Numbered from the stretch's first letter, positions 1 to 7,743 are shown. The stretch: DNA of 32,735 nt from H111-94 sp034436045 (GCA_034436045.1 DAOTVZ010000237.1:1-32735), one strand, 5' to 3'. The notes: a model not told the origin generated them from the sequence alone. A program made the numbers and translations.

Positions 1-723
1 GGTCTGGAGCCGCGTGCCGCCCTCAATAATGTCTCGTTTACCATCAAACCCGGTCAACTGGCCGCTCTGGTAGGGCCGAGCGGCGCAGGCAAAACGACGA
101 TCACATACCTGGTGCCGCGTCTGTACGATGTCGATAGCGGCGCAGTTGAGATTGACGGGCATAATGTGAAAGACATCGCACTGGCTTCGTTGGGTGAACT
201 GATTGGTATGGTGACGCAAGAAACGTACCTGTTCCACGCCTCGATCCGCGAAAACCTGCTCTACGCGAAGCCGGATGCGACGGAGGAGGAGATGATCGCG
301 GCGGCGAAAGCGGCGGCCATTCACGACCGCGTCATGGAACTGGAAGAAGGCTACGATACCATCGTTGGTGAGCGTGGCTATAAGCTCTCCGGCGGAGAGA
401 AGCAACGTATCGCCATCGCGCGTGTGATCCTTAAAAATCCGCGCATTCTCATTCTGGACGAGGCCACCAGTGCGCTGGATACTCACTCCGAGCGCTTGAT
501 TCAGGCCGCCCTGGAGCCACTCATGCAGGGCCGCACCACGTTGGCCATCGCGCACCGCCTCTCGACCATCCTCTCCGCCGATCTCATCCTGGTGGTCGAT
601 AAGGGAGAGATTGTCGAGCGCGGTACACACGAAGAACTGCTGGCCCAGAACGGTCTCTACGCGCGGCTCTACAACGAACAGTTTTCGCAACGTGCCGCCG
701 AAGAGGGGGAGATGGTGGCATAA
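1..723 (+). CDS. ABC exporter, ATP-binding domain (3' part of gene)
   Basis: The reading frame is open from the first base, so the start and any membrane domain lie outside the window; 240 codons are visible. They make an almost complete nucleotide-binding domain: Walker A GPSGAGKTT at visible residues 25-33, a Q-loop in VTQETYLFHASIREN, the signature LSGGEKQR, Walker B ILILDEATSALD and the H-loop in AIAHRLST. The order and wording (VTQE..LF..SIREN, EEGYDTIVGERG, GTHEELL) match the MsbA/MdlB-type exporter family, in which one polypeptide carries six membrane helices plus this domain and pumps lipids, drugs or peptides outward. The substrate cannot be told from this part. It converges on the M24 peptidase gene with 4 bases between the stops. 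A role in exporting the peptide encoded at 2146-2415 is only a possibility from proximity. Confidence 0.93.
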   Translation, partial: GLEPRAALNNVSFTIKPGQLAALVGPSGAGKTTITYLVPRLYDVDSGAVEIDGHNVKDIALASLGELIGMVTQETYLFHASIRENLLYAKPDATEEEMIAAAKAAAIHDRVMELEEGYDTIVGERGYKLSGGEKQRIAIARVILKNPRILILDEATSALDTHSERLIQAALEPLMQGRTTLAIAHRLSTILSADLILVVDKGEIVERGTHEELLAQNGLYARLYNEQFSQRAAEEGEMVA

Positions 724-727
724 GCCA

Positions 728-1915
728 TTATTCTCCCAGCAGGGGCACGATCTCCGTCTGCATTGGCACACCTGTGACCTCGATGGCGTGGTCGAGGATG
801 AGCAGGTTGACCTCGCTGCGGACGCCAAATTCGGGCAGGTAGATACCAGGCTCGACGGAGCAGCAAGTATTGGGCAGCAGGACGCGGTCGTCCTGCGTCT
901 CATAGTTGTCGAGGTTTGCGCCGTTGCCGTGTTCGGCGGTGGTGATGCTGTGACCGGTGCGATGCACAAAGTAATCGGCATAGTTGGCCTGCGCGATCAC
1001 GCCGCGTGCTACATCGTCCACGTGGCGGCCCTCGACCTCGGCTCCGACAGCCAGACGCTCGCGCACGTAGGTGATGGCGGCGTCGCGGGCAGAGCGCACG
1101 ATGGCAAAGATGTCGCGCTGATAATGGGGTATCTCGGAGCGCGTTCCGGCGAAAGCCATCCAGGTATAGTCGGCGTAGATGCTGCCGGGCGCGGGCAGAT
1201 GTGCCCAGAAGTCGAACAACACTAGATCGCCACGCCTGAGTGGACTACGCTGTGTAACTGTCGGCATATAGTGTGGGTTGCCACTATGCTCGTTGACGCC
1301 AATGATCGGCGGCTCATCCATTACCAGCCCGCTCTCGCGCACCAGGGCCAGGAAACGTTGCTGCACGATATACTCGTCAAGTGTGGTTCCGGCGCGCAGT
1401 TCCTCGCCCAGCCAGGCGAAGAGGCGATCTTTGGCGGCGATCAAGCGGCGTCCAGCCTCGCGGTGACTCTCAACCTGCTCCGTGCTTAACTGGGCCACAA
1501 AACGCTGTACCAGATTGGCCGAACTGACCACGCGAACGCCAAAGGAGCGTACCAGTTCAATAGTGCCGGCATCGACGCGCGCGATATAGGGAATGGCATT
1601 CATAGGCGAATATTCCATTGCAATCTGTGCCCCGGAAGGCAACAAATCCTGTAGCATGCGCTGCATCTCCAACCAGGTGCGAAAGACACGTCGCTCTCCC
1701 GGCAAGGTGCGCAACACATGCGATTCGACAGCACTGATGAGCGCGACGGGTGTTCCCACTGCGGGGATAAAATAGAACCAGCGTCGTGTGTACATCTCAC
1801 TCTCGGACAGGCCCAGCACCTGATATGCGATAGGATTCGAGTGCCGGAAATCGTAGAAGAGCCAGCCATCCAGCCTCGCATCACGTAATGCCTGTTGAAT
1901 ATATGCTAAATCCAT
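728..1915 (-). CDS. M24 family metallopeptidase (Xaa-Pro peptidase-like)
   Basis: A 395-residue protein of the creatinase/aminopeptidase P (pita-bread) fold. The N-terminal half is the non-catalytic creatinase-like domain. The C-terminal half carries all five expected metal ligands in order: two Asp in FDFWA and ADYTW, His in HRTGHS, and Glu in VEPGIY and RSEVN. It should therefore be an active, cytoplasmic, dinuclear-metal peptidase that removes N-terminal residues, often before proline. I chose the ATG at 1915 because GAGGGAG lies just upstream; a longer frame begins with TTG at 1939 but would start inside that ribosome-binding site. It lies 230 bases downstream of the small peptide gene on the same strand, so read-through is conceivable, but an inverted repeat sits between them. 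The exact substrate is unknown. Confidence 0.9.
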   Translation of the reverse strand: MDLAYIQQALRDARLDGWLFYDFRHSNPIAYQVLGLSESEMYTRRWFYFIPAVGTPVALISAVESHVLRTLPGERRVFRTWLEMQRMLQDLLPSGAQIAMEYSPMNAIPYIARVDAGTIELVRSFGVRVVSSANLVQRFVAQLSTEQVESHREAGRRLIAAKDRLFAWLGEELRAGTTLDEYIVQQRFLALVRESGLVMDEPPIIGVNEHSGNPHYMPTVTQRSPLRRGDLVLFDFWAHLPAPGSIYADYTWMAFAGTRSEIPHYQRDIFAIVRSARDAAITYVRERLAVGAEVEGRHVDDVARGVIAQANYADYFVHRTGHSITTAEHGNGANLDNYETQDDRVLLPNTCCSVEPGIYLPEFGVRSEVNLLILDHAIEVTGVPMQTEIVPLLGE

Positions 1916-2056
1916 CAAAGCTCCCTCTCGTTTTATCAACCGCTATTGTCAGAGAACATGGGTATGGCTATTGTATCATGCAGAGAAAGCTGAGAAGAAC
2001 AGGCAGGAACCTTGCATTTTTTGCCCCCGGCGAGGCAACGGAGCGGCGGCAAAGCA

Positions 2057-2126
2057 GGGCGAGCGCGAGGGTCGCCTCGACTCTGTACGACATGCGTAGT
2101 GTAGAAACGATGCCTTGCGCTCGCCC
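2057..2126. repeat. Inverted repeat between peptide and peptidase genes
   Basis: The arms GGGCGAGCGCGAGG (2057-2070) and CCTTGCGCTCGCCC (2113-2126) are complementary at 13 of 14 positions, separated by 42 bases. With one more base, the left arm is identical over 15 bases to a second copy at 4057-4071. There is no T-tract, so this may be a small dispersed palindromic element rather than a classical terminator, although it could attenuate read-through from the peptide gene into the peptidase gene. Confidence 0.55.
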
Positions 2127-2145
2127 AGTCTCACTCCCTGGCCGA

Positions 2146-2415
2146 CTAGGCGAGTGCGGTCAGGAAATTGGTGCTGATAGACGGAGCGGCCGCGAAATTC
2201 AAATTGAGGCCAACATTGAAGCCAACGGCATTACTGAACGCAGTTACAAACGGTGCGATGCCGAGGCCAGTCAGGCCGAGACCGCAGGTGCTGCAAGCGC
2301 CCAGGAACGGGGTTAACGAGGTGGCGAGCGCGACCTGCGCCCCGCTGACTTCACCCAGGTCATCCTCAGTTAATTCAAATGCATTAACAAAGTCATTGTC
2401 ATACATAGTGGTCAT
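2146..2415 (-). CDS. Putative RiPP/bacteriocin-like peptide precursor
   Basis: An 89-residue peptide with an excellent ribosome-binding site (AAAGGAG, 8-base spacer) before the ATG at 2415. A TTG-started extension to 2436 would overlap that site and is rejected. The first 26 residues are acidic and resemble a double-glycine leader: FELTEDDLGEVSGA, with Leu/Glu spacing and a terminal Gly-Ala as in mersacidin-type and Nif11-like leaders. The following ~63 residues have no Lys, Arg, Asp or Glu, are rich in Gly, Ala, Leu, Phe, Thr and Ser, and contain a single CSTC pair and a glycine-rich stretch GLGLTGLG. A cleavable leader plus a hydrophobic neutral core fits a modified peptide or pore-forming bacteriocin. 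No LanM, cyclodehydratase, radical SAM enzyme or C39 peptidase is visible nearby. It is not matched to a named family. Assignment is inference; coding status is well supported by the start signal and leader-like organisation. Confidence 0.65.
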   Translation of the reverse strand: MTTMYDNDFVNAFELTEDDLGEVSGAQVALATSLTPFLGACSTCGLGLTGLGIAPFVTAFSNAVGFNVGLNLNFAAAPSISTNFLTALA

Positions 2416-2799
2416 TGTAAAAGCTCCTTTTTTCAAGATTTAACACCCTGGAAAACTCACGTGCAAGCTTTCCGTGTACAACAATGACTGTACCCGAAAA
2501 ACCGCTTAAAAGTCAAGCTCAACACGCCCATTTATAAAAATTTCTCTGAAAAATGTAGAGAAAAATCTATTTTTACTTTCTTCTAGCACTCTCATATACA
2601 TCTTTTATACAAACCCGCGTCAAAACGACAGATGTTTCAAACTTCGCTCAAGATTTCTTCAAGATGACAAAAATTGACATATTTTTGTCCATCTCTCTGC
2701 TATACTTGCTTATGTAGGTGTAATATATACGGATATTTCGCACGCAGGCTGCTGCTAAATGTGTGCATGATAGCTAGTCTGAAACAAAGGCACCATGCT
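2416..2799. other. Divergent intergenic region, AT-rich
   Basis: 384 bases separate the peptide gene (leftward) from the LCP gene (rightward). The part from about 2500 to 2700 is strongly AT-rich. An extended -10 element for the rightward gene is at 2698-2706. On the minus strand the sequence TATAAAAG around 2605-2612 is a possible -10 for the peptide gene, without a convincing -35. No conserved RNA or open frame was recognised. Confidence 0.5.
2698..2706 (+). promoter_or_regulatory. Extended -10 promoter of the LCP gene
   Basis: TGCTATACT is an extended -10 element (TGnTATAAT type), about 95 bases before the chosen start codon. A perfect TTGACA is at 2674-2679 but the spacing is 21 bases, so the extended -10 is probably what matters. 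Confidence 0.45.
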
Positions 2800-4047
2800 A
2801 TGGAAGATGAACCGACGATAAAGCGTGTACCGCCGCTGACAGAGAGAACTACTGCGCCTTTGCCTGTTCATGAAGCACCGGTGCGGCGAACAGAAGATAT
2901 ACCCACCATCCGTCTGACTGCGCCCAAATCGTCACGCAGAAGGCGCTCCCGGCGAGGGCGGGTATTGATGATGCTCCTTACCCTTATATCGCTGCTCTTC
3001 GTTCTCGCCGCCGCGCTGGTCGGTTATGGCTACTATTATTACACCAGCAACATTCAGCGCCCGCTACAAAGTATCATTCATCCGGTAAGCAGAAGCAAGG
3101 CCGAGCCGACGCTATTGCCCACGCCGACACAGAATATCTTTGCCTCGGATAGCACAATTGCGGGTCAGTCGTGGAATATCCTGCTACTTGGCAGCGATGA
3201 CGATAGTAAATATAGCTTTCCAGACATACTGACGCAGGTGATGATGGTCGTGCATGTTGATCCGTTGAATAATAGCGTGACGATGGTTTCTATTCCACGC
3301 GACTCATGGGTTGTGGTACCGGGCTTCAGCGGCATGCATAAGATCGATCAGGCTTTTTACCTGGGAGCCTCGCAGAACAACTCATTCGATGATGGCGTGC
3401 GGCTGGCGCGTCTGACCATCGAGAAGGATTACGGCATCACGATTGATCGCTATGCCTGGGTGGGCCTGAGCGGCTTCGCCAAAGTGATTGATACGCTTGG
3501 GGGCGTTGACATCAATGTCATCCATCCCGTGCTGGATGATGTATACCCCAACGATACCGGCAACTCGATCAACCCCTATAACTATCAGCGTCTCTATATC
3601 GCGCCCGGCCCGCAGCACCTGGATGGCCAGCAAGCGCTGGAATATGTCCGCTCGCGCCACTCCGATCTGATCGGCGATATCGGGCGCACAGAGCGGCAGC
3701 AGCAGGTATTAGAGGCGCTGAAACTGAAGCTAAACGTGGTCAACGTGGTCGCCAATTTGCCGCAACTCCTCAATGATCTGAATGGCTCGGTCTATACCGA
3801 TGTCAGTGAAGCGGAGATGATCGGCTTTGCCAGTTTCGCGCATTCGCTCAGCAGCAGCAATATTCATCAGATTACGCTCGGCCCCGGTGTCGGCGCACAA
3901 AATTATGGCACTGAAACCTCGGTCTATGATCCAACGACAGGGTCTGATCAAGATGTGATTATCCCCAATTGTGCCACCATTCAGCCGGTCATCAATCAGA
4001 TTTTTGGCCTGGGTGACGCGCAAAGCTGTAACGTGACGGGACAATAA
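2800..4047 (+). CDS. LytR-CpsA-Psr (LCP) family protein
   Basis: A 415-residue membrane-anchored enzyme of the family that attaches undecaprenyl-linked glycopolymers to the cell wall. A Pro/Thr/Arg-rich cytoplasmic tail of about 50 residues ends in a very basic stretch (SRRRRSRRGR), followed by one membrane helix (about residues 55-77). The LCP domain outside the membrane shows the family signatures NILLLGSD, VSIPRDSWV, MHKIDQAF, VIDTLGGVDI, GPQHLDGQQALEYVRSRH and DIGRTERQQQ, whose Asp and Arg residues bind the pyrophosphate. I start at ATG 2800 after AAAGG. The frame is open back to 2674, but that part covers the promoter and has no ribosome site; ATG 2767 is the alternative. The polymer handled here is unknown. 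It stands alone between a divergent peptide gene and pgeF. Confidence 0.92.
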   Translation: MEDEPTIKRVPPLTERTTAPLPVHEAPVRRTEDIPTIRLTAPKSSRRRRSRRGRVLMMLLTLISLLFVLAAALVGYGYYYYTSNIQRPLQSIIHPVSRSKAEPTLLPTPTQNIFASDSTIAGQSWNILLLGSDDDSKYSFPDILTQVMMVVHVDPLNNSVTMVSIPRDSWVVVPGFSGMHKIDQAFYLGASQNNSFDDGVRLARLTIEKDYGITIDRYAWVGLSGFAKVIDTLGGVDINVIHPVLDDVYPNDTGNSINPYNYQRLYIAPGPQHLDGQQALEYVRSRHSDLIGDIGRTERQQQVLEALKLKLNVVNVVANLPQLLNDLNGSVYTDVSEAEMIGFASFAHSLSSSNIHQITLGPGVGAQNYGTETSVYDPTTGSDQDVIIPNCATIQPVINQIFGLGDAQSCNVTGQ

Positions 4048-4056
4048 GTGGTTAGT

Positions 4057-4086
4057 AGGGCGAGCGCGAGGCCTCGCACTCGCCCT
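4057..4086. terminator. Palindromic stem-loop after the LCP gene
   Basis: AGGGCGAGCGCGAGG (4057-4071) is followed directly by CCTCGCACTCGCCCT (4072-4086), complementary at 14 of 15 positions. It begins 9 bases after the LCP stop. There is no T-tract. The left arm is an exact copy of 2056-2070. It may act as a Rho-type or processing stem, or be a dispersed palindromic repeat. Confidence 0.55.
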
Positions 4087-4096
4087 GCGGGCTGAC

Positions 4097-4125
4097 TTGC
4101 GGCTTTTCTGTTCTCTTGTTACAAT
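4097..4125 (+). promoter_or_regulatory. Promoter of pgeF
   Basis: TTGCGG (4097-4102), 17-base spacer, TACAAT (4120-4125), with a TG one base upstream of the -10 (4117-4118) giving an extended -10. The TTG start of pgeF lies 34 bases downstream. Confidence 0.55.
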
Positions 4126-4140
4126 GATTGTGAGAACAGA
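4107..4140. promoter_or_regulatory. Dyad flanking the pgeF -10 (possible operator)
   Basis: TCTGTTCTC (4107-4115) and GAGAACAGA (4132-4140) are perfect inverted repeats 16 bases apart, and an inner pair ACAAT/ATTGT (4121-4125/4127-4131) continues the symmetry. The dyad straddles the -10, where a repressor would block transcription. It could instead fold as a hairpin, but the left arm would lie upstream of the transcript start. Confidence 0.4.
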
Positions 4141-4158
4141 GCAAAGAGGTTAATTATT

Positions 4159-5070
4159 TTGATCGAACGGCACTTTGGGGCGGTTTGTTATCTGCAATTC
4201 GAGCAGTTTCAGCAATTTTCGGCAGTCACACATGGAGTTTTCACCCGGCATGGGGGGTATAGCGCGGCCCCTTATGCCAGTCTCAATACATCCGGCACGC
4301 TCAAGGGGGGAGATAATCTTGATCACGTCATACAAAATCGCCAGTTGGTTTTAAAGGCGCTACATTTAGAGGATACACCCACCGTCACGTTATGGAATGT
4401 GCATGGCGCGGATGTGGCGGTGTTTGAGCGCGGTGCGCCCTGGCGTACCGACTGGGCATATCGTTCGTACTACGAGCGAACATGGGATGCGGCGTATGTA
4501 CGTAAAGGTGATGCTATCATCACGCGCGAACGTGGTGTAGCACTGTCGCTCTCCTTCGCCGACTGCACGCCAATTCTCTTCTATGACCCGGTGCAGCAGG
4601 TCATTGGCATCGCGCATGGTGGCTGGCGTGGTACCGCACGCGGCGTTGTCTTCGCCACGCTGGACGCCATGCGGGTGCATTTCGGTAGCTGTCCACAGGA
4701 TATCTACGCAGGTATCGGCCCCACTATCGGCCCTTGTTGCTATGAAATCTCGGCTAATGTGCAGGAACTGGTGATGGGACAGCAGGAGTTTAGCGAGATG
4801 CCCACGCACCCCCACTATCGTCCATTAGTAGCCGAGTCCGCCGTCTTCTCGCTGGTGGCGTTGCCGGATAGAGAGAGCCTGCGCCTCGATCTGCCCACCA
4901 CGACGCGCAACCAGCTCTTGCTGGCCGGTGTACTACCTGAGCATATCGAGCAGGCCGGACTGTGTACTGCCTGCCACAAGGACCGCTTCTTCTCCTATCG
5001 CGCTGAAAACGGCAAGACCGGGCGCTTCCCGATGACAGTGGCTTTACGAGCGGAACAGGTTATATGCTGA
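4159..5070 (+). CDS. pgeF: PgeF/YfiH family multicopper-like (DUF152) enzyme
   Basis: A 303-residue protein of the YfiH/PgeF family. Members were long called laccase-domain proteins; they have been shown to act on purine nucleosides (phosphorolysis, adenosine deamination), and the E. coli member affects cell-wall precursor fidelity. The metal/catalytic triad is present: His82 in NVHGAD, Cys136 in ADCTP and His153 in AHGGWRG. Other family blocks are TRHGG with PYASLN, AGIGPTIGPCCYEI, and the C-terminal Cys-rich CTACHKDRFFSYR. The start is TTG at 4159, set by AAGAGGT with an 8-base spacer. It is monocistronic with its own promoter and converges on the Rpn-family nuclease gene with only two bases between the stop codons. 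In many bacteria this gene neighbours yggS, as it does here within 1.1 kb. Confidence 0.92.
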   Translation: MIERHFGAVCYLQFEQFQQFSAVTHGVFTRHGGYSAAPYASLNTSGTLKGGDNLDHVIQNRQLVLKALHLEDTPTVTLWNVHGADVAVFERGAPWRTDWAYRSYYERTWDAAYVRKGDAIITRERGVALSLSFADCTPILFYDPVQQVIGIAHGGWRGTARGVVFATLDAMRVHFGSCPQDIYAGIGPTIGPCCYEISANVQELVMGQQEFSEMPTHPHYRPLVAESAVFSLVALPDRESLRLDLPTTTRNQLLLAGVLPEHIEQAGLCTACHKDRFFSYRAENGKTGRFPMTVALRAEQVIC

Positions 5071-5072
5071 CT

Positions 5073-5978
5073 TTAGTTCTTCTCGTTATCCTTGTCGTTA
5101 TGGAGCGATAGGAGTAACGTTCGCATCTCTTGAGCATTATATGGCATCGTCACATCGACGAGCAGTTTTTGCAAACGCTCAACATCGTCGATAGCTGTGA
5201 CCTGGGTTTCCGCCAACTTAGCAAGCTCAGGGTAATGAGCAGCTATAACGTTCACTATCCCTGTATGTAATGCTTTCAGTTGGCCCTTTTCTTCCCCTTT
5301 TTCCATACCCTCTTGTTCAATGAGTTGGAAGATAGGTGAGTCTTTTAAGAGATCATGCATTCTTCTAAACCTCCTTATCAGCCAGTCAAGATCAGGATTT
5401 TTCTCCCAGCGCATTGCAAGAGATGCGAGGGTGAAAGCTATCAAACTGAGATCAGGTAGCTCTAAATGTTGCTCTAGTGTTGTAATTGTTTGTTCTACTA
5501 CTTTGCGTTCTGTGCCTCCATGGGTTAGAGGTACAAGCGGTAAGAGATTGAGTTCATTCAGGTTAAGAATGTTTTCTGGAACGAGTTTACTGACTTCGAC
5601 ATTAACGAAGTGGAAACGTAACACCTCTTGATTGGTCGGTAAGGTATAGACTAGAGGCGATGGTGGTACCTCTCCGTCTCTCAACAAATAGATGACAAAG
5701 GACAGCACCGGTAATTTGTACTGTCTTCTCACAAGGACATTATACCATAGCAGACGCTCTGCCATACTGCTGTCATTGCGTGTCTGAAACTCGATGTGGA
5801 TCAGCATGCGTGCGCCGTTGATAATTATCTCGATGAGGATATCGAGTTCCAGTTCAACGGCGTCTAGCTTTTGGGGATGCAACTGGGTAAATGTTGCGCC
5901 GGGGAACAGCCACCGAATAAACGCCTGGGGATCAGTTGTGACGAGCTTCTTTAAACCAGTGTCATATGGTTTAACCAT
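5073..5978 (-). CDS. Rpn/YhgA-like PD-(D/E)XK nuclease family protein
   Basis: 301 residues resembling the Rpn (recombination-promoting nuclease, formerly 'putative transposase' YhgA) group common in Ktedonobacteria and cyanobacteria. The N-terminal half carries the nuclease core: an Asp in ELDILIEI, then a strand ending in IHIEFQT, where Glu-x-Gln stands in for the usual Glu-x-Lys, followed by ERLLWYNVLVRRQYKLPV. The C-terminal half is helical and ends with a charged segment EQEGMEKGEEKGQ typical of the family. The start ATG at 5978 follows GGAGGAG with an 8-base spacer. It stands alone and converges on pgeF. Such genes are often multicopy and spread between genomes; whether this one is active is not clear. 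Confidence 0.8.
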   Translation of the reverse strand: MVKPYDTGLKKLVTTDPQAFIRWLFPGATFTQLHPQKLDAVELELDILIEIIINGARMLIHIEFQTRNDSSMAERLLWYNVLVRRQYKLPVLSFVIYLLRDGEVPPSPLVYTLPTNQEVLRFHFVNVEVSKLVPENILNLNELNLLPLVPLTHGGTERKVVEQTITTLEQHLELPDLSLIAFTLASLAMRWEKNPDLDWLIRRFRRMHDLLKDSPIFQLIEQEGMEKGEEKGQLKALHTGIVNVIAAHYPELAKLAETQVTAIDDVERLQKLLVDVTMPYNAQEMRTLLLSLHNDKDNEKN

Positions 5979-6140
5979 ATCATATGCTCCTCCATGACTA
6001 TTCTTAAAATAAGCATATCATAAAAGAAGAGTTCTGTATAGAGATTATTCAGTTGACAGTGCTGCTGATGAGTATTGTATTCGTTAATTTTTTGCATGGG
6101 GGCAGGACGAGCGCGGTAGACGGGCACTTTCGCCAAAACC

Positions 6141-6149
6141 TGCTATAAT
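6141..6149 (+). promoter_or_regulatory. Extended -10 promoter of the yggS cluster
   Basis: TGCTATAAT is a perfect extended -10 element, 49 bases before the GTG start of yggS. No good -35 is visible at 17 bases. Confidence 0.55.
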
Positions 6150-6198
6150 AGAAGGCAACGTAGAGCATTACTTATTCGTAAAACCTGGAGAGAGTGAC

Positions 6199-6894
6199 GT
6201 GAGAGAGCAAGAGCTGGCGGAGAATATTGCGCGTGTGCGGGCGACGATGGCGCGGGCCGCTGAGCGTGTGGGGCGAGCGCCGGAAGAGATCACGCTGGTA
6301 GCGGTCTCGAAGACGAAGCCGGTTGAGCTGGTGCAGATGGCGTATCAGCAGGGCATTGCCAATTTTGGTGAGAATCGCGTGCAGGAAGCGCTGCCGAAAA
6401 TTGCCGCTTTCCATCCGGCAGATGTCTCCTGGCATATGATCGGGCATCTGCAAACCAACAAGAGCGGGAAAGTGGTGGGTAACTTTGCCATCGTCCACAG
6501 TGTCGATAGCCTGCATCTGGCGCGGGCGCTGAACCGACATGCGGAGAAACATGCGCTACGCCTGCCTATCCTGTTGCAAGTCAATGTGGCGGGGGAGGCC
6601 AGCAAGGAAGGAATGACGCTGGAGGAGACGCCCGTGCTGGCGCGTCAGATCGCCACTCTGCCATACCTGGAGATTCGCGGCCTGATGACCATTGCGCCAT
6701 TGGTAGATGACCCCGAAGTGGTGCGCCCGGTCTTCCGTGGCCTGCGCCACTTGCGCGATCAGTTGCGTGAGGTGCTACCAGATGTTACCTGGTCAGAACT
6801 TTCGATGGGGATGACCGACGACTACGAGGTCGCTATTGAGGAAGGCGCGACCATCGTGCGTGTGGGACGAGCCATTTTCGGCGCGCGTGCTTGA
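6199..6894 (+). CDS. yggS: YggS/PROSC family pyridoxal-phosphate homeostasis protein
   Basis: 231 residues, the usual size for this PLP-binding TIM-barrel family that keeps free pyridoxal phosphate and amino-acid pools in balance. The PLP lysine is Lys38 in LVAVSKTKP. Other family blocks are FGENRVQEA, WHMIGHLQTNK, LLQVNVAGEASKEG, IRGLMTIAP, SMGMTDDYEVAIEEGATIVRVGRAIFG. The start is GTG at 6199 after GGAG with an 8-base spacer. It opens a co-directional run with a DUF6391-like gene, yggT and yggU (gaps of 25, 20 and 12 bases), equivalent to the ylmE-sepF-ylmG region of Gram-positives but with a different gene in the sepF position. Confidence 0.95.
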   Translation: MREQELAENIARVRATMARAAERVGRAPEEITLVAVSKTKPVELVQMAYQQGIANFGENRVQEALPKIAAFHPADVSWHMIGHLQTNKSGKVVGNFAIVHSVDSLHLARALNRHAEKHALRLPILLQVNVAGEASKEGMTLEETPVLARQIATLPYLEIRGLMTIAPLVDDPEVVRPVFRGLRHLRDQLREVLPDVTWSELSMGMTDDYEVAIEEGATIVRVGRAIFGARA

Positions 6895-6919
6895 ATATTG
6901 CTAGCTAGTCAAGGAGCCA

Positions 6920-7429
6920 ATGATTGTTATGAATATACAAGACCTGTTGATGGGCCGTCGCGTCCGTCAAAATCATGCTTTAGAGCATGCTACCTTTACA
7001 ATTTTAGCCCGGATGGATGGTAACTTTACGGGCAGCGCGCGCTCGTTCTCAGACGGCTTTATCGTGTTCTCTAATGTCGATCTCGACCTGCTGCGACGTG
7101 CCAGCGAAGAGGCTTTGCGCCGCCTGCAAGCAGGCGAGGCCGAACTGGCTATTCACCCTAACTGTGGCACCAACCTGGCGGTTGGCATTGCGTTCGTCAC
7201 CGTTGGTACACTGCTGGGCATGGCCTCTAGCCGTTCGCGCACGCGGATGGCGGCGGCGGCGGCCTCCTCTCTCGCCGGTTGGGCGGCGGCGCGACCGGTG
7301 GGTGAATATGTGCAGCGTCACTTTACCACCTTGCCGGACCTGCACGGCGTAAGTATTGTGGACATTAGCCGTCGGTCGTTCATAGGTATTCCCTATATCC
7401 AGGTGCGCACGGCATTTACAGAAAAATAA
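6920..7429 (+). CDS. DUF6391-like membrane protein
   Basis: 169 residues of unknown function. The N-terminus has a conserved-looking segment RRVRQNHALEHATFTILA, which I associate with the DUF6391 family of cyanobacteria and Chloroflexota (from memory, not searched). The middle has IHPNCGTNLAVG leading into a hydrophobic stretch (AVGIAFVTVGTLLGMA), then a second Ala-rich hydrophobic segment (about residues 110-130), so probably two membrane helices. The C-terminus is soluble. The start is uncertain: AAGGAG is only 3 bases from ATG 6920 and 12 bases from ATG 6929, neither ideal. It sits between yggS and yggT, where Firmicutes carry sepF, which suggests a membrane or division-site role, but this is guesswork. 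Confidence 0.8.
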   Translation: MIVMNIQDLLMGRRVRQNHALEHATFTILARMDGNFTGSARSFSDGFIVFSNVDLDLLRRASEEALRRLQAGEAELAIHPNCGTNLAVGIAFVTVGTLLGMASSRSRTRMAAAAASSLAGWAAARPVGEYVQRHFTTLPDLHGVSIVDISRRSFIGIPYIQVRTAFTEK

Positions 7430-7449
7430 TGTGAAGCGGGAGAGCGTCT

Positions 7450-7731
7450 ATGTCATTCCTTCTACAGTTAAATATTATTCATACCTTTGTCGCGCTAGGT
7501 ATCGACATTATCATCTTTGCCATGCTAATCCGAGCTATTGCTTCCTGGTTCGGTATGGACGAGCGTTTCGCCTTTATTCGCTTCCTGGCGCGTATCACCG
7601 ACCCCTTTATCATGCCCTTTCGCCGTATTATCAAACCTATGGGCATGCTTGACCTCTCCTACTTCGTTGCCTGGTTCATGCTCGTCACGCTGCAAATACT
7701 GATCACGCAAGCGTTGCCCGGTGGGTGGTAG
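7450..7731 (+). CDS. yggT: YggT family membrane protein
   Basis: 93 residues, a single YggT repeat with two membrane helices. Family features are LIRAIASWFGMDE, then ITDPFIMPFRRIIKPMG followed by LDLSYFVAWFMLV. The start ATG at 7450 follows GGGAGAG closely. YggT/YlmG proteins influence osmotic tolerance, septum placement or, in plastids, nucleoid partitioning; the biochemical role is not settled. It is translated in line with the genes either side and probably shares their transcript. Confidence 0.93.
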   Translation: MSFLLQLNIIHTFVALGIDIIIFAMLIRAIASWFGMDERFAFIRFLARITDPFIMPFRRIIKPMGMLDLSYFVAWFMLVTLQILITQALPGGW

Positions 7732-7743
7732 AGGTGGAGCGCA

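Noticed and set aside
611..1225. Plus-strand open frame of 204 codons
   Set aside because: It overlaps the ABC gene end in another frame and is antisense to the M24 peptidase.
2674..2799. Longer N-terminus of the LCP protein from TTG 2674
   Set aside because: The TTG is part of a TTGACA promoter-like element and the extension is Cys-rich and unlike the family; the tail from 2800 has a ribosome site.
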